Assembly (NCBI GenBank): GCA_021292165.1
Contig: CM037877.1
Span: 129,016,274-129,080,273, forward strand
From: Shinisaurus crocodilurus
Taxonomy: Eukaryota > Chordata > Lepidosauria > Squamata > Shinisauridae
Reading direction: 5' to 3'
Length of the DNA stretch: 64,000 nucleotides
Position 1 is the stretch's first letter. Each line of letters opens with the position of its first letter. Below are positions 11,626 through 23,218 of the stretch, piece by piece. Position numbers and translations under genes: made by a program. The notes beneath the pieces are model-generated. The model did no database searches and was not told where the DNA came from. It saw only the letters and a program-made list of their open reading frames with translations.

Positions 11626-11800
11626 GTAAGAACATAAAGAAGAGTCCTGCTGTATCAGGCGAAGGGTCCATCTAGTCCCAGCATTCTGTTCACACAGTGG
11701 CCAACCAGCTGCCCACAGGATCCCACAAGCAGGATATGAGTGCAATAGCACCCTCCCGCCCATGTGCCCCAGCAACTGGTGTACATGGGCATACTGTGTG
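11626..11800 (-). mobile_element. CR1/L3-type LINE 3' end, inverted copy
   Basis: Reverse complement of the tail seen at 11390-11545: starts TAAGAACATAAAGAAGAG and contains CATTCTGTTCACACAGTGGCC. It lies only 80 bp from the plus-strand copy, so the pair forms a potential hairpin of about 160-bp arms. Confidence 0.8.
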
Positions 11801-12728
11801 TATGAGTATTTGGTTCTGAGCCACGGAGTCCTTGGCTTACCTGAAATCGTTCCCGCCGATTTCAGTCTATTAGGAGGTGGCAATTTGTGGGATGGGATTC
11901 TGATAATTTTCAGAGGGGATGGGAGGAAGGGGACATTTAGGATCATTTACCATAATGATGGCAGGAGTGGCAGGTCTTTTTTCAGGTTTAAACACACACA
12001 CACCCAGCACCACCATTTCCCCCAGAATGACCGTGGCACAATATACTCTCCCCCTGAAACAAGGTGACCCACAACTCAACATAAATCAACAGTGATTTGG
12101 GAGGGGTCATACAAGCCATGTAGGTGCTTGCAAGGCAATGCAAGCTGAGATTTTTGTGGCAGCCAAGGCACAGGTGAGTATCCAGAAATTTGGTAGAGGA
12201 AAATACATTGAACCTGATTCAAGCCCATCCCTTAAGTAATGCTACATAATCAGCATTTTAAGCTTGCATAATCAGTTCCCCTGTTGTAGAGCTCAGTGGA
12301 CTCAATTAACCTATTCTCCATAACTAGAAACCTCGTTTTACTCTGTCTGAATAGGCACGTATTTCCTGAGAAGTACTGCAGTAAGTAACATACCATTGTC
12401 CCTGTTAACGGGATGATGTAATTATTTTGCCCTCTCTTTGTTACATTTTTTTTCTTGGCCACATCTATCCCATCTCGTGAACTAGAGAGAAGGTAGAAAG
12501 ACAGAATAGTGTCTGTGCTTACGTAGTGTATCTGTCTCTGTGTAGCATATTTATATTATTTCATTTGAACAGAAAATAGTTCTTGCAGTTTTGGGAGGTG
12601 GGATCTGCACTGGCTGATGATGCATGATCTATCTCTTCCATATTGTTTCCATCTTCAACTGTATGTTTTCTTGGATTGGGTCATTTCCCCTTCCTTCCGC
12701 TTAATAAACTGCTGTGCTCCTGATACAG

Positions 12729-12909
12729 GATATGCCATTGTGAAGGAGATGACGAGAGCCCTCTAATCACTCCCTGTCACTGCACGGGAAGTCTTAATTT
12801 TGTGCATCAGGCTTGCCTGCAGCAGTGGATCAAGAGCTCCGATACCCGCTGCTGTGAACTCTGTAAATATGAATTCATCATGGAGACCAAGTTAAAACCT
12901 TTAAGAAAA
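12729..12909 (+). CDS. MARCHF8: MARCHF8 RING-CH exon
   Basis: Encodes the catalytic RING-CH (C4HC3) zinc finger that recruits the ubiquitin-charged E2. In order: CxxC (CRIC), CHC after PLITP, the HQAC pair, and CELC, all metal ligands present. Flanks are TGATACAG acceptor and AAA/GTAGGT donor; 181 bp, leaving phase 0. The residues [20 protein letters not shown] and the ending [10 protein letters not shown] are those of MARCHF8; MARCHF1 differs ([17 protein letters not shown]). The ligase works in plasma and endosomal membranes and downregulates membrane proteins such as MHC class II, CD86 and the transferrin receptor (family knowledge). The open frame past 12909 is intron. Confidence 0.97.
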
Positions 12910-13117
12910 GTAGGTGCCAGAGTGGTTTTGAAACGGTTTACATTTCTGGACAAATGTGTAATAATTTCTTCATTAGCTCTCAGGGCCACTTTTACACACA
13001 TTTAAACAGCTTCACATTACAGATATTGGAGGCAGCGACACATCTTTCTTTGGGTACAAATGGCAGAAAGCTGCATAGGGGAGAGGGAAAGTGTTTGGAA
13101 TAGGTGCTGGTATCATT

Positions 13118-13352
13118 AGCCAGTGTGGCGTAGTGGTGAGAGTGTTGGACTGGGACTCGGGAGATCCGGGTTCTAGTCCCCGCTCAGCCATGAAACTCAC
13201 TGGGTGACTTTGGGCCAGTCACTGACTCTCAGCCTAACCTACCTCACAGGGTTGTTGTGAGGATAAAATGGAGAGGAGGAGGAGGATAATGTAAGCCACC
13301 TTGGGTTCCTTGCAGGAAAAAAGGCGGGGTATAAATATAATAAATAAATAAG
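13118..13352 (+). mobile_element. tRNA-derived SINE with MIR-like core
   Basis: The head has pol III promoter boxes: A box TGGCGTAGTGG and B box GGTTCTAGTCC. The core reads TGGGTGACTTTGGGCCAGTCAC, then CCTCACAGGGTTGTTGTGAG. The tail ends GGCGGGGTATAAAT and a TAAA repeat. The second copy at 61276-61500 is on the other strand. Confidence 0.88.
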
Positions 13353-13901
13353 CCCTTCCCCTCAGGACAATAGAGGACAAATGTGGATTACAACTGTATT
13401 TTATTTCAGTTGTATGTCTTCCCTCCCCACCCTGCCCCCGCAGGACTGCAATGGATTATATTGTAAGCCTGCTCACTATGAAGGTAATAAAAACTGGGAT
13501 GATATGGGGATGATAATACAAATGGCCTAACTTACAGGATTAGTGTAAAGATTGCTGAGATAATATGAGTGATGTACTTCTAACACCTTACTCTACCTTA
13601 TAAATGCTAACTTTATAGGGTCACAGTTAATAGTGCTGGTATGGCTGAACACCTGCTTAGGTCCAGTGCCTAGCAGAAGTGCTGGCCAAATCTCCCGCTT
13701 CCTGTCCTCCCACCCTCCCTAAACCTCTGTCAGGGGGGAAAGGATCTACCTTCAAGATGGGGGGGGGAGACTTGTGAGAGTTGTGGGAGACTAGCAGAAG
13801 CTATGGGGAAGGCAGGTGGGTATTGAAGGGCGACAGCACAGGAACTGAAGGTGTTGGAGAGAGGAAGGAAGGAGGAGAAAATGCTTTTTCTACCTAGGGC
13901 C

Positions 13902-13989
13902 CAGTGTTCTCCATCCTGGCTACGCTGGCTGGGGCATGCTGGGGGTTGTAGGCCAAAAACATCTGGGGACCCAAGGTTGGAGAACACTG
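13902..13989. mobile_element. Palindromic MITE family A, internally deleted
   Basis: Left arm is shortened after CAGTGTTCTCCATCC; the right arm is complete (CTACGCTGGCTGGGGCATGC to GAACACTG). Flanks share most of CCTAGGGC / CCTAGGCC. Confidence 0.88.
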
Positions 13990-14445
13990 GCCTAGGCCAT
14001 GGCTCTTCCACCCCTTCAAATTGTCACACATTTGTGCATCCCTTAGTGGAAGAGCTTTTAAATCTTATAATTGGCGAACCTTAAATGTGGTTGTTCTAAT
14101 GAATATATTACCATATGAAACTTCCACTATCTCAGTTATGCTTTTTGGCATTTAATTTGACCTAAGGAAGCGACTTTATGACATTTTTAATAACGCTTGT
14201 GCCATTAAATGTATAAAAGTGATAGACTGGTATATTAATGCTTTCAAATAATATTGATTGTAAAGGATGTGGCTACTAAGTAACGTATGACATGCAGAGG
14301 GAGTAAGCCACATGTGCTTCTCGGGTCATCTGCTGCTAAATTGGGAACAACTGTCAGTCAAATCTGGTCAAATAAAAGTTGGTTTCTGCCTATCAGACAA
14401 GTATCACTTGCCTGTTCTGTGGTGTTCCAACATGCCTTTTATCAT

Positions 14446-14851
14446 CGGGGATCTCCAGCATGGTGCCTATGGGCATTAATGTTCTACAGACACCTCTCTT
14501 GGTGCCCACCAGCTTCCCTGCCCCTCCTGATTTTTATTTTATTTCTTAAGACTTTCCTAAATTAATTTTGTCTTCAACTGGGAAGCTGGCATGCTGCAAA
14601 GCACCATCTTTATTTGGGTTGTAAAGATTGGTTTTGTGTTTTGGAGCTCAGACCGCACCTCTGCCTTGTGCTCTGCAAGTTACTTTTCTTTTCGTCTCAC
14701 CAGTTTGCCTTCTGGGAAATGAGTGTTTTGTGACCAGCCATGCCTATCATAGTAGCCATTCTGTGAATGGGCAAGCTCTTACCCCATAGTGAGAGCACCC
14801 TCTCAAAATTCCAGATATGTCCACCAACCCAAAAAGGTTGGGAGACCCCTG
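14446..14851. mobile_element. hAT-type non-autonomous element
   Basis: Left end CGGGGATCTCCAGCATGGTG and right end AAAAAGGTTGGGAGACCCCTG match the ends of the element at 6721-7781. No coding capacity; target duplication not clear. It ends 39 bp before a MARCHF8 exon acceptor. Confidence 0.65.
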
Positions 14852-14890
14852 ATCCTAATCTCTTGTTCTACTTTCTGGATTTCTTCCTAG

Positions 14891-15038
14891 TGGGAGAAGC
14901 TACAGATGACATCCAGTGAGCGAAGGAAGATCATGTGCTCTGTAACTTTCCATGTAATTGCTATCACTTGTGTGGTGTGGTCTCTCTATGTCCTGATAGA
15001 CCGGACTGCTGAAGAGATTAAACAGGGGGAGTCCACCG
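14891..15038 (+). CDS. MARCHF8: MARCHF8 transmembrane-1 exon
   Basis: A 148-bp exon in phase with its neighbours, with acceptor CTTCCTAG and donor CCACCG/GTATGT. It begins [20 protein letters not shown] and encodes the first membrane helix ([20 protein letters not shown]), followed by the short lumenal or extracellular loop [14 protein letters not shown]. This loop between two helices is the substrate-facing part of membrane MARCH ligases (family knowledge). The last G combines with GT of the next exon to give Gly. Confidence 0.97.
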
Positions 15039-15071
15039 GTATGTTACTTTGCTTTTCCTGCCAGAATCAAC

Positions 15072-15980
15072 TTATTTATTTTGTTTATTTATAATACTTT
15101 TTTACCACTGAATATACTAAAATCCCTAAATGGTTCACATAAGAAGTACAATGTAACAATGTCAAAAATATATAAAATAAATGATTTAAAACATTACAAC
15201 AAAATAATAAAACAGGGCAGTAACATGATTCCTTACAGGTAAGGGAAACCCTGTGTGAACAAATATGTTTTCAAGAGGCATTTAAAACTTGCCACCAAAC
15301 CACACATGGGGGAGTTTTCCAAAAGGTGGGTGCCACCACTGAGAAGCCCTGCTTTCGTGCCATTACTTGGCGACATGCCATTGGTTGCAGAATGACTAGT
15401 AAAGTTTCCTCAGAAGATCTCAGGGGTCAACTGAAGGGGGAAGACAGTTAGGTATCCTGCTCCCAAATTGTTTAGAACTTTGTATGTCAACAACCTTGAA
15501 CATGGCTCAGTAGCTAATAGGCAGCCAGTGCAGTTCTTTAAGACAGGTGTACTACATGTATATCTAGATGCTCAACTAGCTGCAGCTTCCAAACCAGGCA
15601 CAAGGGCAGCCCCTCATAGGGTGAGGTTACCAGTGGCTAGGCCAGTGTTCTCCAACCTTGGGTCCCCAGATATTTTTGGCCTACTACTCCGGCTGGGGCA
15701 TGCTGGGAGTTGTAGGCCAAAAACATCTGGGGACCCAAGGTTGGAGAACACTGGCTTAGGCTATCCCTATCTAGGCATGAGCACATTTGGCAAACCAGAC
15801 AAAAGTTGGTAATAGGTGCTCTGGGCCACTGAGGTCACCCGAGTGACAAAGATGGATCCAAGAGCATCCTCAAATTATGTACCTGTTCCTTCAGAGGGAG
15901 TGCAGCCCCATCCAGAACAGGTAAACAACTCAAATCCCGGACCTGGGAAACCATCCACCCACTCTGTCTTGTTAGGATTC
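15072..15980 (-). mobile_element. L2 LINE 3' portion
   Basis: Minus-strand L2: a TTTATTTAT-type 3' end at the left, then 3' UTR and C-terminal coding sequence with heavy decay. Recognisable segments include GCAGCCAGTGCAGTTCTTT and AGGGAGTGCAGCCCCATCCAGAACAGG. A palindromic MITE (15643-15753) is inserted. It joins an inverted L2 segment at about 15980. Confidence 0.72.
15643..15753. mobile_element. Palindromic MITE family A
   Basis: Both ends are present (CAGTGTTCTCCAACC and GAACACTG) with about 25 bp lost at the centre of the left arm. Flanks GGCTAGGC / GCTTAGGC agree at 6 of 8. Inserted in L2 sequence. Confidence 0.9.
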
Positions 15981-15984
15981 AGTC

Positions 15985-16180
15985 CTCTGTGACATCTGAA
16001 TCAGGAGAGGCCGTGCACATTCTGAACTGGTGCCTGGATGCAGTTATGAGCTGGATGAAGGCTAATAAACTGAAGCAGAATCCTAACAAGACAGAGTGGG
16101 TGGGTGGTTTCCCAGTTCCGGGAATTGAGTTGTTTACCTGTTCTGGACGGGGTTGCACTCCCACTGAAAGGACGGGTACA
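15985..16180 (+). mobile_element. L2 LINE segment, inverted
   Basis: Plus-strand frame SGEAVHILNWCLDAVMSWM, then LNPNKTEW-like PNKTEWVGGFPVPG, L2 RT-domain sequence. Bases 16081-16162 are the reverse complement of 15896-15977 with few mismatches, so this part is present in both orientations. After about 16190 the sequence returns to minus-sense L2. Confidence 0.75.
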
Positions 16181-17799
16181 TAATTCGGGGATGTTCCTGG
16201 GTGTCATAAGCATACTGGGTATGTCAAGCTGGGTGTTCATAAGCATACTGATGACACTTATGGAAGAGCTTGCATGAAGCATCATTTTTTATTTACCCTG
16301 AGAGAACAGTATAGCAACAGAAAACACACACACACAGAAAACTTGCGATTTCCATACATCTTTATGCTAAACTGATTCTACCTCTGTTTTTATGTTCCTT
16401 CACACAGAGCAACTTTGGATGTGAACGTAGCAGATTGGGAGGGCGGGCTGCAGTGGGGAGGGGGAATCTTTTCCACCTGCAGTTTTTCTTCCACTGGTGG
16501 ACAGAGAGCACAGTCTTTCTTACATAAAAAATCCAAAACCCCTTTCCCACATCACATCCTTGCTGTTTGTGTTTCTTCATTACTTTTCTTCCTTCCTCCA
16601 CCCACACTGGTGTTGTCTGTTAGTGGGCCTCGTTTTTATTTACCTGCGAATTCCTATGCCTGAAATATGAATAACAGGAAAAAGCACCTCAAATTCATTT
16701 CTTCTGCAAAGCTTTTTTCTGGCCCAGGTTCAACTCACCTGTTGAACCCTCTCACTTTGCGCTTGTAAACAATCACATTGGTTATTTTTCCAGGGCTGTG
16801 TAAAGCACAGATTCTGAAAATACTGTTTTTCGTTTCTAATGAGAAATGTAAAGTCTTGAGCAATGAGAGCCAGTATGGTGTAATGGGCTGAAGCCTGATT
16901 TGTGACCTTGTGTGATCTTAAGCCATGCCACACACACAGCCTAATGTTGGGATAAAAGGGAATATATATGCTGCTGCCCCTGAGTTCCTTGGAGGAATGG
17001 TGTGACTGAAATATTGTAGCAGCTAGTAGAATGCAGTGTTAGAGATGTATCGTTTCAGAATTACAATGCATTTTGCACATTTTTTCTGGGCCCCTTGAAA
17101 ATGGGTACAGAGATCCAATTGGGATTTGAATTCAAAATATCCTGAATATGCATAACAATGCTAATTTCAATGGCCACGTTCAGATGTAATAAATTAACGA
17201 TGGTTTGTTGAACAAACCAGGATCTGGCTGACTAACAAGCATGTTGATTTGTTTTCCCACCTCCTCTGCAAGTATCCACCTGATCTCCCTTTGCAGTGCT
17301 CTAACACTGGCACAACTTCACCTACTGCTGGCCAGCTGCAGAAACAGGGTGAGGAACATGTACACTCCCTTCCCCCAGTCCTAGGCATGCCCCATGGAGA
17401 CTGGCTGCCATTACTGCAGCTCTGTGGGCTCTTGATTAGATTTGCTGGCAGCCCCAAAAGGTGACTGACGTGTGGTGAAGGGATTTGTGAAACATCTCTG
17501 TTGGAGATTCAGCCAACCAGTTCTGGCTCTGAGGAAAATCCCCCTGTCTCCTTTACCAGTCACTACCTCACAGCCACAGGCCAAGGATCCCAGGGGAGAT
17601 TTTTTGCTATTTATTCCTATTAGATCACCCAGACGAGCAGCACCATTTCTGCTTCTGCAGAGAACCTCTCACCTGTGAATTAGCACTCCACTCCCCATCT
17701 ATAAGACATGTAAAATGAACTTTTGCCACTTTATTGACTCATTTATTCATTTATTTATTTATTGTATTTCTAACTCACCCATCTAACCAGTACCCGGCC

Positions 17800-19970
17800 A
17801 CTCTGCCTCATCTGGGAACAGGCACTCCAAGCAGCTGATTAAGCCTCATTAGACTAGGCCCCAGCAGCGGCAATTCTCCAGCCCGTGCTCCACGTCCAAC
17901 CATGTTGCTCCTGCCTCTCAGGCACTGGCCATAGTCCCTTCAGGACTTGCCTCCAATTTCAGTGGCCCCATTGGCACCAACAACACCGGCTTAAATACTG
18001 AGCTCAGCACCCAGATACCAGCAGCTCCTACTGACCTTCAGATGCCTTCTACGCTGGGACAGTTCGTAGCCCTTACTATGCCCAAAAAATAAAGACAAAG
18101 CTTCCTTCTACATCAGTTGGTAAGGATGAATCCAAGGAAAAGAAAGGCAAGACTTGTCTGGCCAACAGTATTGAGTCCTCAGTACCACCATTGGCTCTGG
18201 CTGTCTAGATGCCCCCAGCAACTTTGGCTCCAACAGTGGGCATGGCCCCGATGATGGAACCTCACCATTAGAGTCCTCTATCCCTGTGCTGGATAAAATG
18301 CACCAGATTCTGGACCATTCATCTGACAACATTCAAATTATCAGAACTACTTCTGAAGGTGAAATCCACCTATTTCTCAGTGCAAACACCAACCACTGCC
18401 ACCTCATGGTAGGTCGCTGTATCAATGTTCACCTTGCTCCCAGAGGTTTCCTCTGAGTCATGTTATTCAAGGCTATGGACACCCTGCCTTACATTTCTGG
18501 GAAACCGTATGGAGAGAGTGCCCACATAGTCACTAATTTTGTTTGGCCGCCTGCCAGTGGGACAGAAGATCTCCCCACTGCATCCCCAAATATTCTATGC
18601 CTGTGAATGGGATCGAGCGTCTCATTATCACTCTAGTTAGTCCCCGTCACCACAGCATGATTACCACCAATGTCGCCTGTGGGTAACCTTCACCAGTTCC
18701 TTTGAGGGCTTTGGGGGATGCCACTACATTGACCTTGGTCTTTCCTGTGGTTCCTACCCTGGTGCCAATCCCAATCATAGTCGCACAATGGCTTCATCCA
18801 GTATCAATGCCACTGACCCCTGACCTTTCGGTATCACCACCCTCAGACCCAAACCACCTTCAGGCACAGTCAGCAATGGCACTTCCTTCAGTACCACAAC
18901 CGGTGCCACCACCTCCAACTGTCCCACCACCTTCTTCAATATTGGCTTCTTTGAGTGTGCCAACTGAGCCCCTGATGTCAACTCTCCCTGCTCTGTCTAC
19001 ACCAACCTTTCAGTTCCCTTCAAGTGACTCCTCCGCCTCGGTGTGAAGAATGTCTGAGGATGCTTTGAGGCTATCTCTGGTGAAGGCCACATCTGCAGAG
19101 CCCACTTTAGTTCTGGAGGATCCAACTTTTTCGCAATAACCTCTATGTTTTCCCCTAATGTGGTCATAACAGAACAGACCCTTCTGTTAACCAAAGAGGT
19201 AGTCTGCCCATATGCGGAACAGGTACTCCATATGGTCAAATCTCTCAGGCTGGACATTAAGCAACTGCCTCCTCCAGTCAACAACTCAACAACCTGGTCT
19301 TTCAGTTATTCCATTCAGACACTTCTGCACTGGTTGGCTATACGTGTGTTACCTGCAGGGAACAGGGAAGTCACCGGGTTCAAGTCTTCATGGAATCGTG
19401 GTGAAAGCAATAATCTATGCCTCCAGCCTCAATTGCATACAGAAGGAGTGTGGATTTCTGTTTTGACATCCAGCAGTGGAAACAGCCCAAAATAAATCTT
19501 GTCAGAAGGTCCACTTGGCCCACATTAATTGGGCATGGGCCAATGGGCAGAAAATTCTATTCTATGGCCGCCCTCTCATTATGAATCTCTAATGATCAGG
19601 TCTGCATAGCCAGATATCAACACTTCCTTTTGGAGAAGGTGGTGACCTTTGAGCACCTCCAGGAGGACAAGATAAGAGCTAGCCTAGATGTTCTACATTG
19701 AAGTATGCTCCCTTGTTAATCGGCAGATCAACACTTCTAGGCACATGGCAGACTGTGGGTCAAGGGTGATGGTAGGTCAGCTGGACTCACCAAAGAGGCC
19801 AGGTCTCTTGGGAGAGGATTTCCAGGACCTGCTGTGCCTGTCAGGCTTTCTCCCCCTATTCAAGAGAATGGCGAAATCACTCCATTCATGTGAATAGCTG
19901 GGAAAAGCTACCCTGCCAAAAATGGCTGGAGGGGGGTGGAAGCCCATTCCATGTCAAGGACCCTGAGGAT
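17800..19970 (+). mobile_element. Degenerate DIRS-like retrotransposon, ORF1 region
   Basis: Interrupted plus-strand frames encode a Pro/Ser-rich stretch (18702-19046) and a block at 19583-19760 (SLMIRSA, ARYQHFLLEKVVTFEHLQED, QINTSRHMADCGSRVM). That block matches the DIRS ORF1-type block on the minus strand at 26400-26990 (HQQINTVHHRVDCGSK). Many stops; no RT or recombinase is visible in this copy. The family assignment rests on the shared blocks and on the complete RT/RNase H in the copy at 62.4-64 kb. Confidence 0.6.
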
Positions 19971-20325
19971 ACCCGTGGATTAGGAGACCGGGCTAATCCT
20001 GGCAATGGCAGTGGCACCTGTGAACTGATAGAGGCAAGCAAGAAGATCGTGGGGTATTTCCACTGGAACAAGCACGCGGGGGGCGGAGAGCAGCAGCACA
20101 GCCATCCTCATCAGCCAAAGAGGGGAGTCTGTGTGAGAGGGGTCCTTCCAGTCATAGTGGATTGCTCCTGCGAGTGCAGCAGAAGCACAGAAACTGACCT
20201 CTGTGTCCTTCAGATTTCAAGAGGGAGCCCCAATGCAATTTTCAAGTATTTCCTCTACATCCAAAGGAAAAGGAAGAAACACAAGCTTGCACTCTCCCAA
20301 ACAATTGCTGCCACATGCTGTAAAC

Positions 20326-20460
20326 CAGTGTTCTCCAACCTTGGGTCCCCAGATGTTTTTGGCCTACAACTCCCAGCATGCCCCAGCCAGCGTAGCTGGC
20401 TGCGGCATGCTGGGAGTTGTAGGCCAAAAACATCTGGGGACCCAAGGTTGGAGAGCCCTG
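20326..20460. mobile_element. Palindromic MITE family A, full length
   Basis: 135 bp. Both arms complete around a GCGTAGC centre; the right end has decayed to GAGAGCCCTG. Flanks CTGTAAAC / ATGTAAAC match at 7 of 8. Confidence 0.95.
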
Positions 20461-20499
20461 ATGTAAACAAACCTCACTGCTGCTATTGATCCTGATTGC

Positions 20500-21130
20500 C
20501 CTGAGGAAATTATTTTAATCTATAGTGGAAATGTTCCTTAGCTCAAAAATATTGGAGAAGAAATGAAACCTATGATAGGAAAGATGTTAGGTGTTGAAAT
20601 TCCTGAGTTCTTTGGACCTGGTAATTTTTCTTTTGATTTTTACTGAGCTGTCAGTAGTTGAAGAGCACATGGAACTAGCATCTTATATGTTTGCTGCTGC
20701 CAGGATTTTGTATGCGAAGAACTGAAGATCTCAAAGGCTTCCCTGTATGGAACGATTGGGACAGTAAAATGTGGGAGTGGCTAAGTTAATGTGCGATGGC
20801 TGAATTAACTCATTATATTAGAAAAAGAAAATAGACAGAGATGGGATACCTTTAAAGAAAGTGGAAACCATTTATTGATTACTTTTTAAAAGAATTTAAT
20901 ATATCCCAGCGTGAAATATTATTTTTCTCTACATTCTTCAAAGGTTAACAATTATATATTTTGTAATGTGTTTTCCCCTCATATTTCATTCTATTTTATT
21001 CTTGTATCAGAATTTATTATGAAGATATTGGAAGAAGATGGTTTTTTCCTGCATATTGTATAATATAATACAATGAATTGGCATTATTTGCTTATTTTTA
21101 ACTACAATAAAAACGTGTTTTTAAAAATAA
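20500..21130 (+). mobile_element. L1 LINE 3' end
   Basis: Frames around 20790-20930 read like the L1 ORF2 C-terminus (LIILEKENRQRWDTFKESG). An AT-rich 3' UTR and an A-rich end (AATAAAAACGTGTTTTTAAAAATAAATAAA) follow, running into a purine microsatellite that probably grew from the poly-A tail. Confidence 0.65.
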
Positions 21131-21134
21131 ATAA

Positions 21135-21165
<31 letters not shown>

Positions 21166-21181
21166 AAGAAAGAAAGAAAGA
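21135..21181. repeat. Purine microsatellite (GA)n(GAAA)n
   Basis: About 26 bp of GA repeat followed by AAAG repeats, directly 3' of the L1 tail. Confidence 0.97.
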
Positions 21182-21593
21182 AATTGATACCCCTGAGGGG
21201 GCAATAGTGCTTGGCATGGTCCCACAATGATAGCTGTTCTAGGGTCACTCAGTGGGTTTCTAAGTAATATTGAGTTGTGAATGTGATTTTCCTGGGAACA
21301 CATCAGGAAGCACTTAAGTGTGAAGAATTGAAGAAGGTCAGTATTGTTTAATTGGGGTGGGGAGAGAGCAGGGTTTTAGTGGGAGTCTGTCAGTTTAACA
21401 ATTGGAATAGGTTGCTAAGAGGAAATTGCTCCCTCACCATGTACTTCTGGATAAAAATTAGTAAAATAGCCCATGGTCTCTTTAATCCCACTCCCCCTTA
21501 AAATAAGCTAGGCAGGAAGGCTGGAAAAGGGAGGCTTGTTATCATGGAGGTGGGTGGTAGGATGAAAACTTGAGGCCAGGGGCAGAAAAGCCT

Positions 21594-21715
21594 ATGCTGT
21601 GGCTGCTCTCTCATTATGAATCACTAATGATCAAATCTGCATGGCCAGATATCAACACTTCCTTTTGGAGAAGGTGGTGACCTTCGAGCACTTTCAGGAG
21701 GACAAGACTAATTTT
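21594..21715 (+). mobile_element. DIRS-like ORF1 fragment
   Basis: About 120 bp nearly matching 19583-19705: the coding reading is again MARYQHFLLEKVVTFEHFQED, with a preceding TCATTATGAATCACTAATGATCA segment. It lies 160 bp upstream of the last MARCHF8 exon. Confidence 0.65.
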
Positions 21716-21878
21716 TGCTTAATTTATATGCATCAGTTGTTCTTGAACATTCCTGTTATATGCCTGCACAGTGTTTTTCTATCTGAAGGCCATGGATCTG
21801 AAGATGTTGTTGTGTTATGTCTTTATGTAATACATGCACTGTATGCTAACTCTACACTTTTTTAAAACCTTTCTCCAG

Positions 21879-22183
21879 GTATTCTAGAGTGGCCATTTTG
21901 GACTAAGCTAGTGGTTGTGGCTATTGGTTTCACTGGAGGAATTCTGTTCATGTATGTTCAGTGCAAAGTCTACATACAACTTTGGAAAAGACTTAAAGCT
22001 TATAACCGTGTAATATATGTACAGAACTGTCCAGAAACAAGCAAAAAGAGCATATTTGAAAAACCAATGCTAATTGAGTCAAATCTTGAAAATACAGACA
22101 TCCTTTCAAGTCATCATGCAGAGACTAACAGTTCACATTACCGAGAACCTGAAGACTCCAGGGCAAACATTCTTCATATCTGA
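21879..22183 (+). CDS. MARCHF8: MARCHF8 terminal coding exon
   Basis: Starts at acceptor TTTCTCCAG and ends at TGA 22181-22183. It encodes [10 protein letters not shown], the second membrane helix ([19 protein letters not shown]), then the cytosolic tail [20 protein letters not shown] and NCPETSKK, ending SRANILHI. The tail matches MARCHF8 ([14 protein letters not shown]) and not MARCHF1. The membrane-proximal tail is highly conserved while the distal 45 residues vary more. Together the four exons give about 488 codons of the long isoform; the initiating exon is outside the window. Confidence 0.97.
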
Positions 22184-23167
22184 AATATTCTTTTTTTCCA
22201 TGAAGATCTGCACCAGCCTTGCTAACCACTCAGAGTAGCGAAGGTTGAACTGGTGGATTTTTTTCCCTTCTGCACTTATTAAACATATTAAGATTACCAT
22301 GGCTGCAAATCTCCACTTGAGCTGCAGAAAAAAATACAGGATTGATTACATGACATGTAAATGAGGTAGATTGTCATTGTTTGTCCCTTCAAAGAAGCCT
22401 GCATTTTTTGGAGCCTGCATTTTTTTCAAAATCAGTTCTTAAATATTCCAAGGCCATGAAAGAGTTGATGAAAAGGTCTGCTTCCATTACTGTGTGAAAT
22501 GACTGAAAGAGGCATGTAGGAACTAAAATATGCAATCAGCATCCTTAAACTGTATGTCTGAATGCTTTAATATGTATTTACTATATATTAAAACTTCCTG
22601 CACATATAAAACTAGCATATCAGGGAGAAAGCACCACCACCACCACCACCACTATAAGGCTGTTATGTAGTTCTAGTATTACCACAAACAACTTGCCTCC
22701 GCTCCTTCTGAGAGATTGTGCTTCATATTTTATTTTAAACAATAACGGGGTGGGGTTGCAAAGCATAAAGCACTTTTAATTATTTTTATTTTATAATAAA
22801 TTTGAAAGAATTTCATTTCAGTATGTTCTTTTGAATTACTGAAGACCCACAGACTTAACCACTTGCCTTAAAACAACAAAAAAAGGAGACTTAGTTTGTA
22901 TTAGAAATTCACAAACTTTCTTAAACCTAACATTAAATGTTCTCTGCATTTTTTCCAGGAGCATATTTTTCAGAGAATATTGGACATGTGAATTTTGTAA
23001 CAGAGAATAATTTACTAAAAGTAAATAGATTAAATATTTGATTTAACATGTACAGTGTTCTTGAATGGCTTGACTTAAGAGTGAAGTCTACTGACAAAGC
23101 CAGCTGAGCAAAGGGAATTTTGATGCTGCATTTTTAACTCATGCATAAAGGCCACTTGGCTTGTAAT

Positions 23168-23172
23168 GCTGC

Positions 23173-23205
<33 letters not shown>

Positions 23206-23218
23206 CATGTGTGTGTGA
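23168..23218. repeat. (GT)n microsatellite
   Basis: GT repeat with one interruption (GCAT), preceded by GCGCGCAC. Confidence 0.97.

Larger units (their letters stand above)
10620..12728. other. MARCHF8: MARCHF8 intron
   Basis: Starts GTTGGT and ends TGATACAG. It holds an inverted pair of CR1/L3-type 3' ends (11150-11545 and 11626-11800). From 11800 to 12728 I see no feature beyond ordinary unique sequence. Confidence 0.75.
12910..14890. other. MARCHF8: MARCHF8 intron
   Basis: Begins GTAGGT and ends TTCTTCCTAG. It contains a SINE, one palindromic MITE and a hAT-type element; the remainder is unassigned. Confidence 0.85.
15039..21878. other. MARCHF8: MARCHF8 last intron
   Basis: 6.8 kb from GTATGT to TTTCTCCAG. 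Holds an L2 copy with an internal inversion, two palindromic MITEs, DIRS-like remnants, an L1 3' end and a purine microsatellite. 16300-17790 shows no identifiable feature beyond a fragment of the tRNA-derived SINE head near 16865-16890. Confidence 0.85.

Noticed and set aside
13118..13352. tRNA gene (A and B boxes)
   Set aside because: No cloverleaf acceptor stem, and the unit continues into a MIR-like core and TAAA tail, so it is a SINE.
17800..19970. Host gene encoding a proline-rich protein
   Set aside because: Frames are interrupted and the flanking blocks match DIRS-like ORF1 sequence elsewhere in the window.
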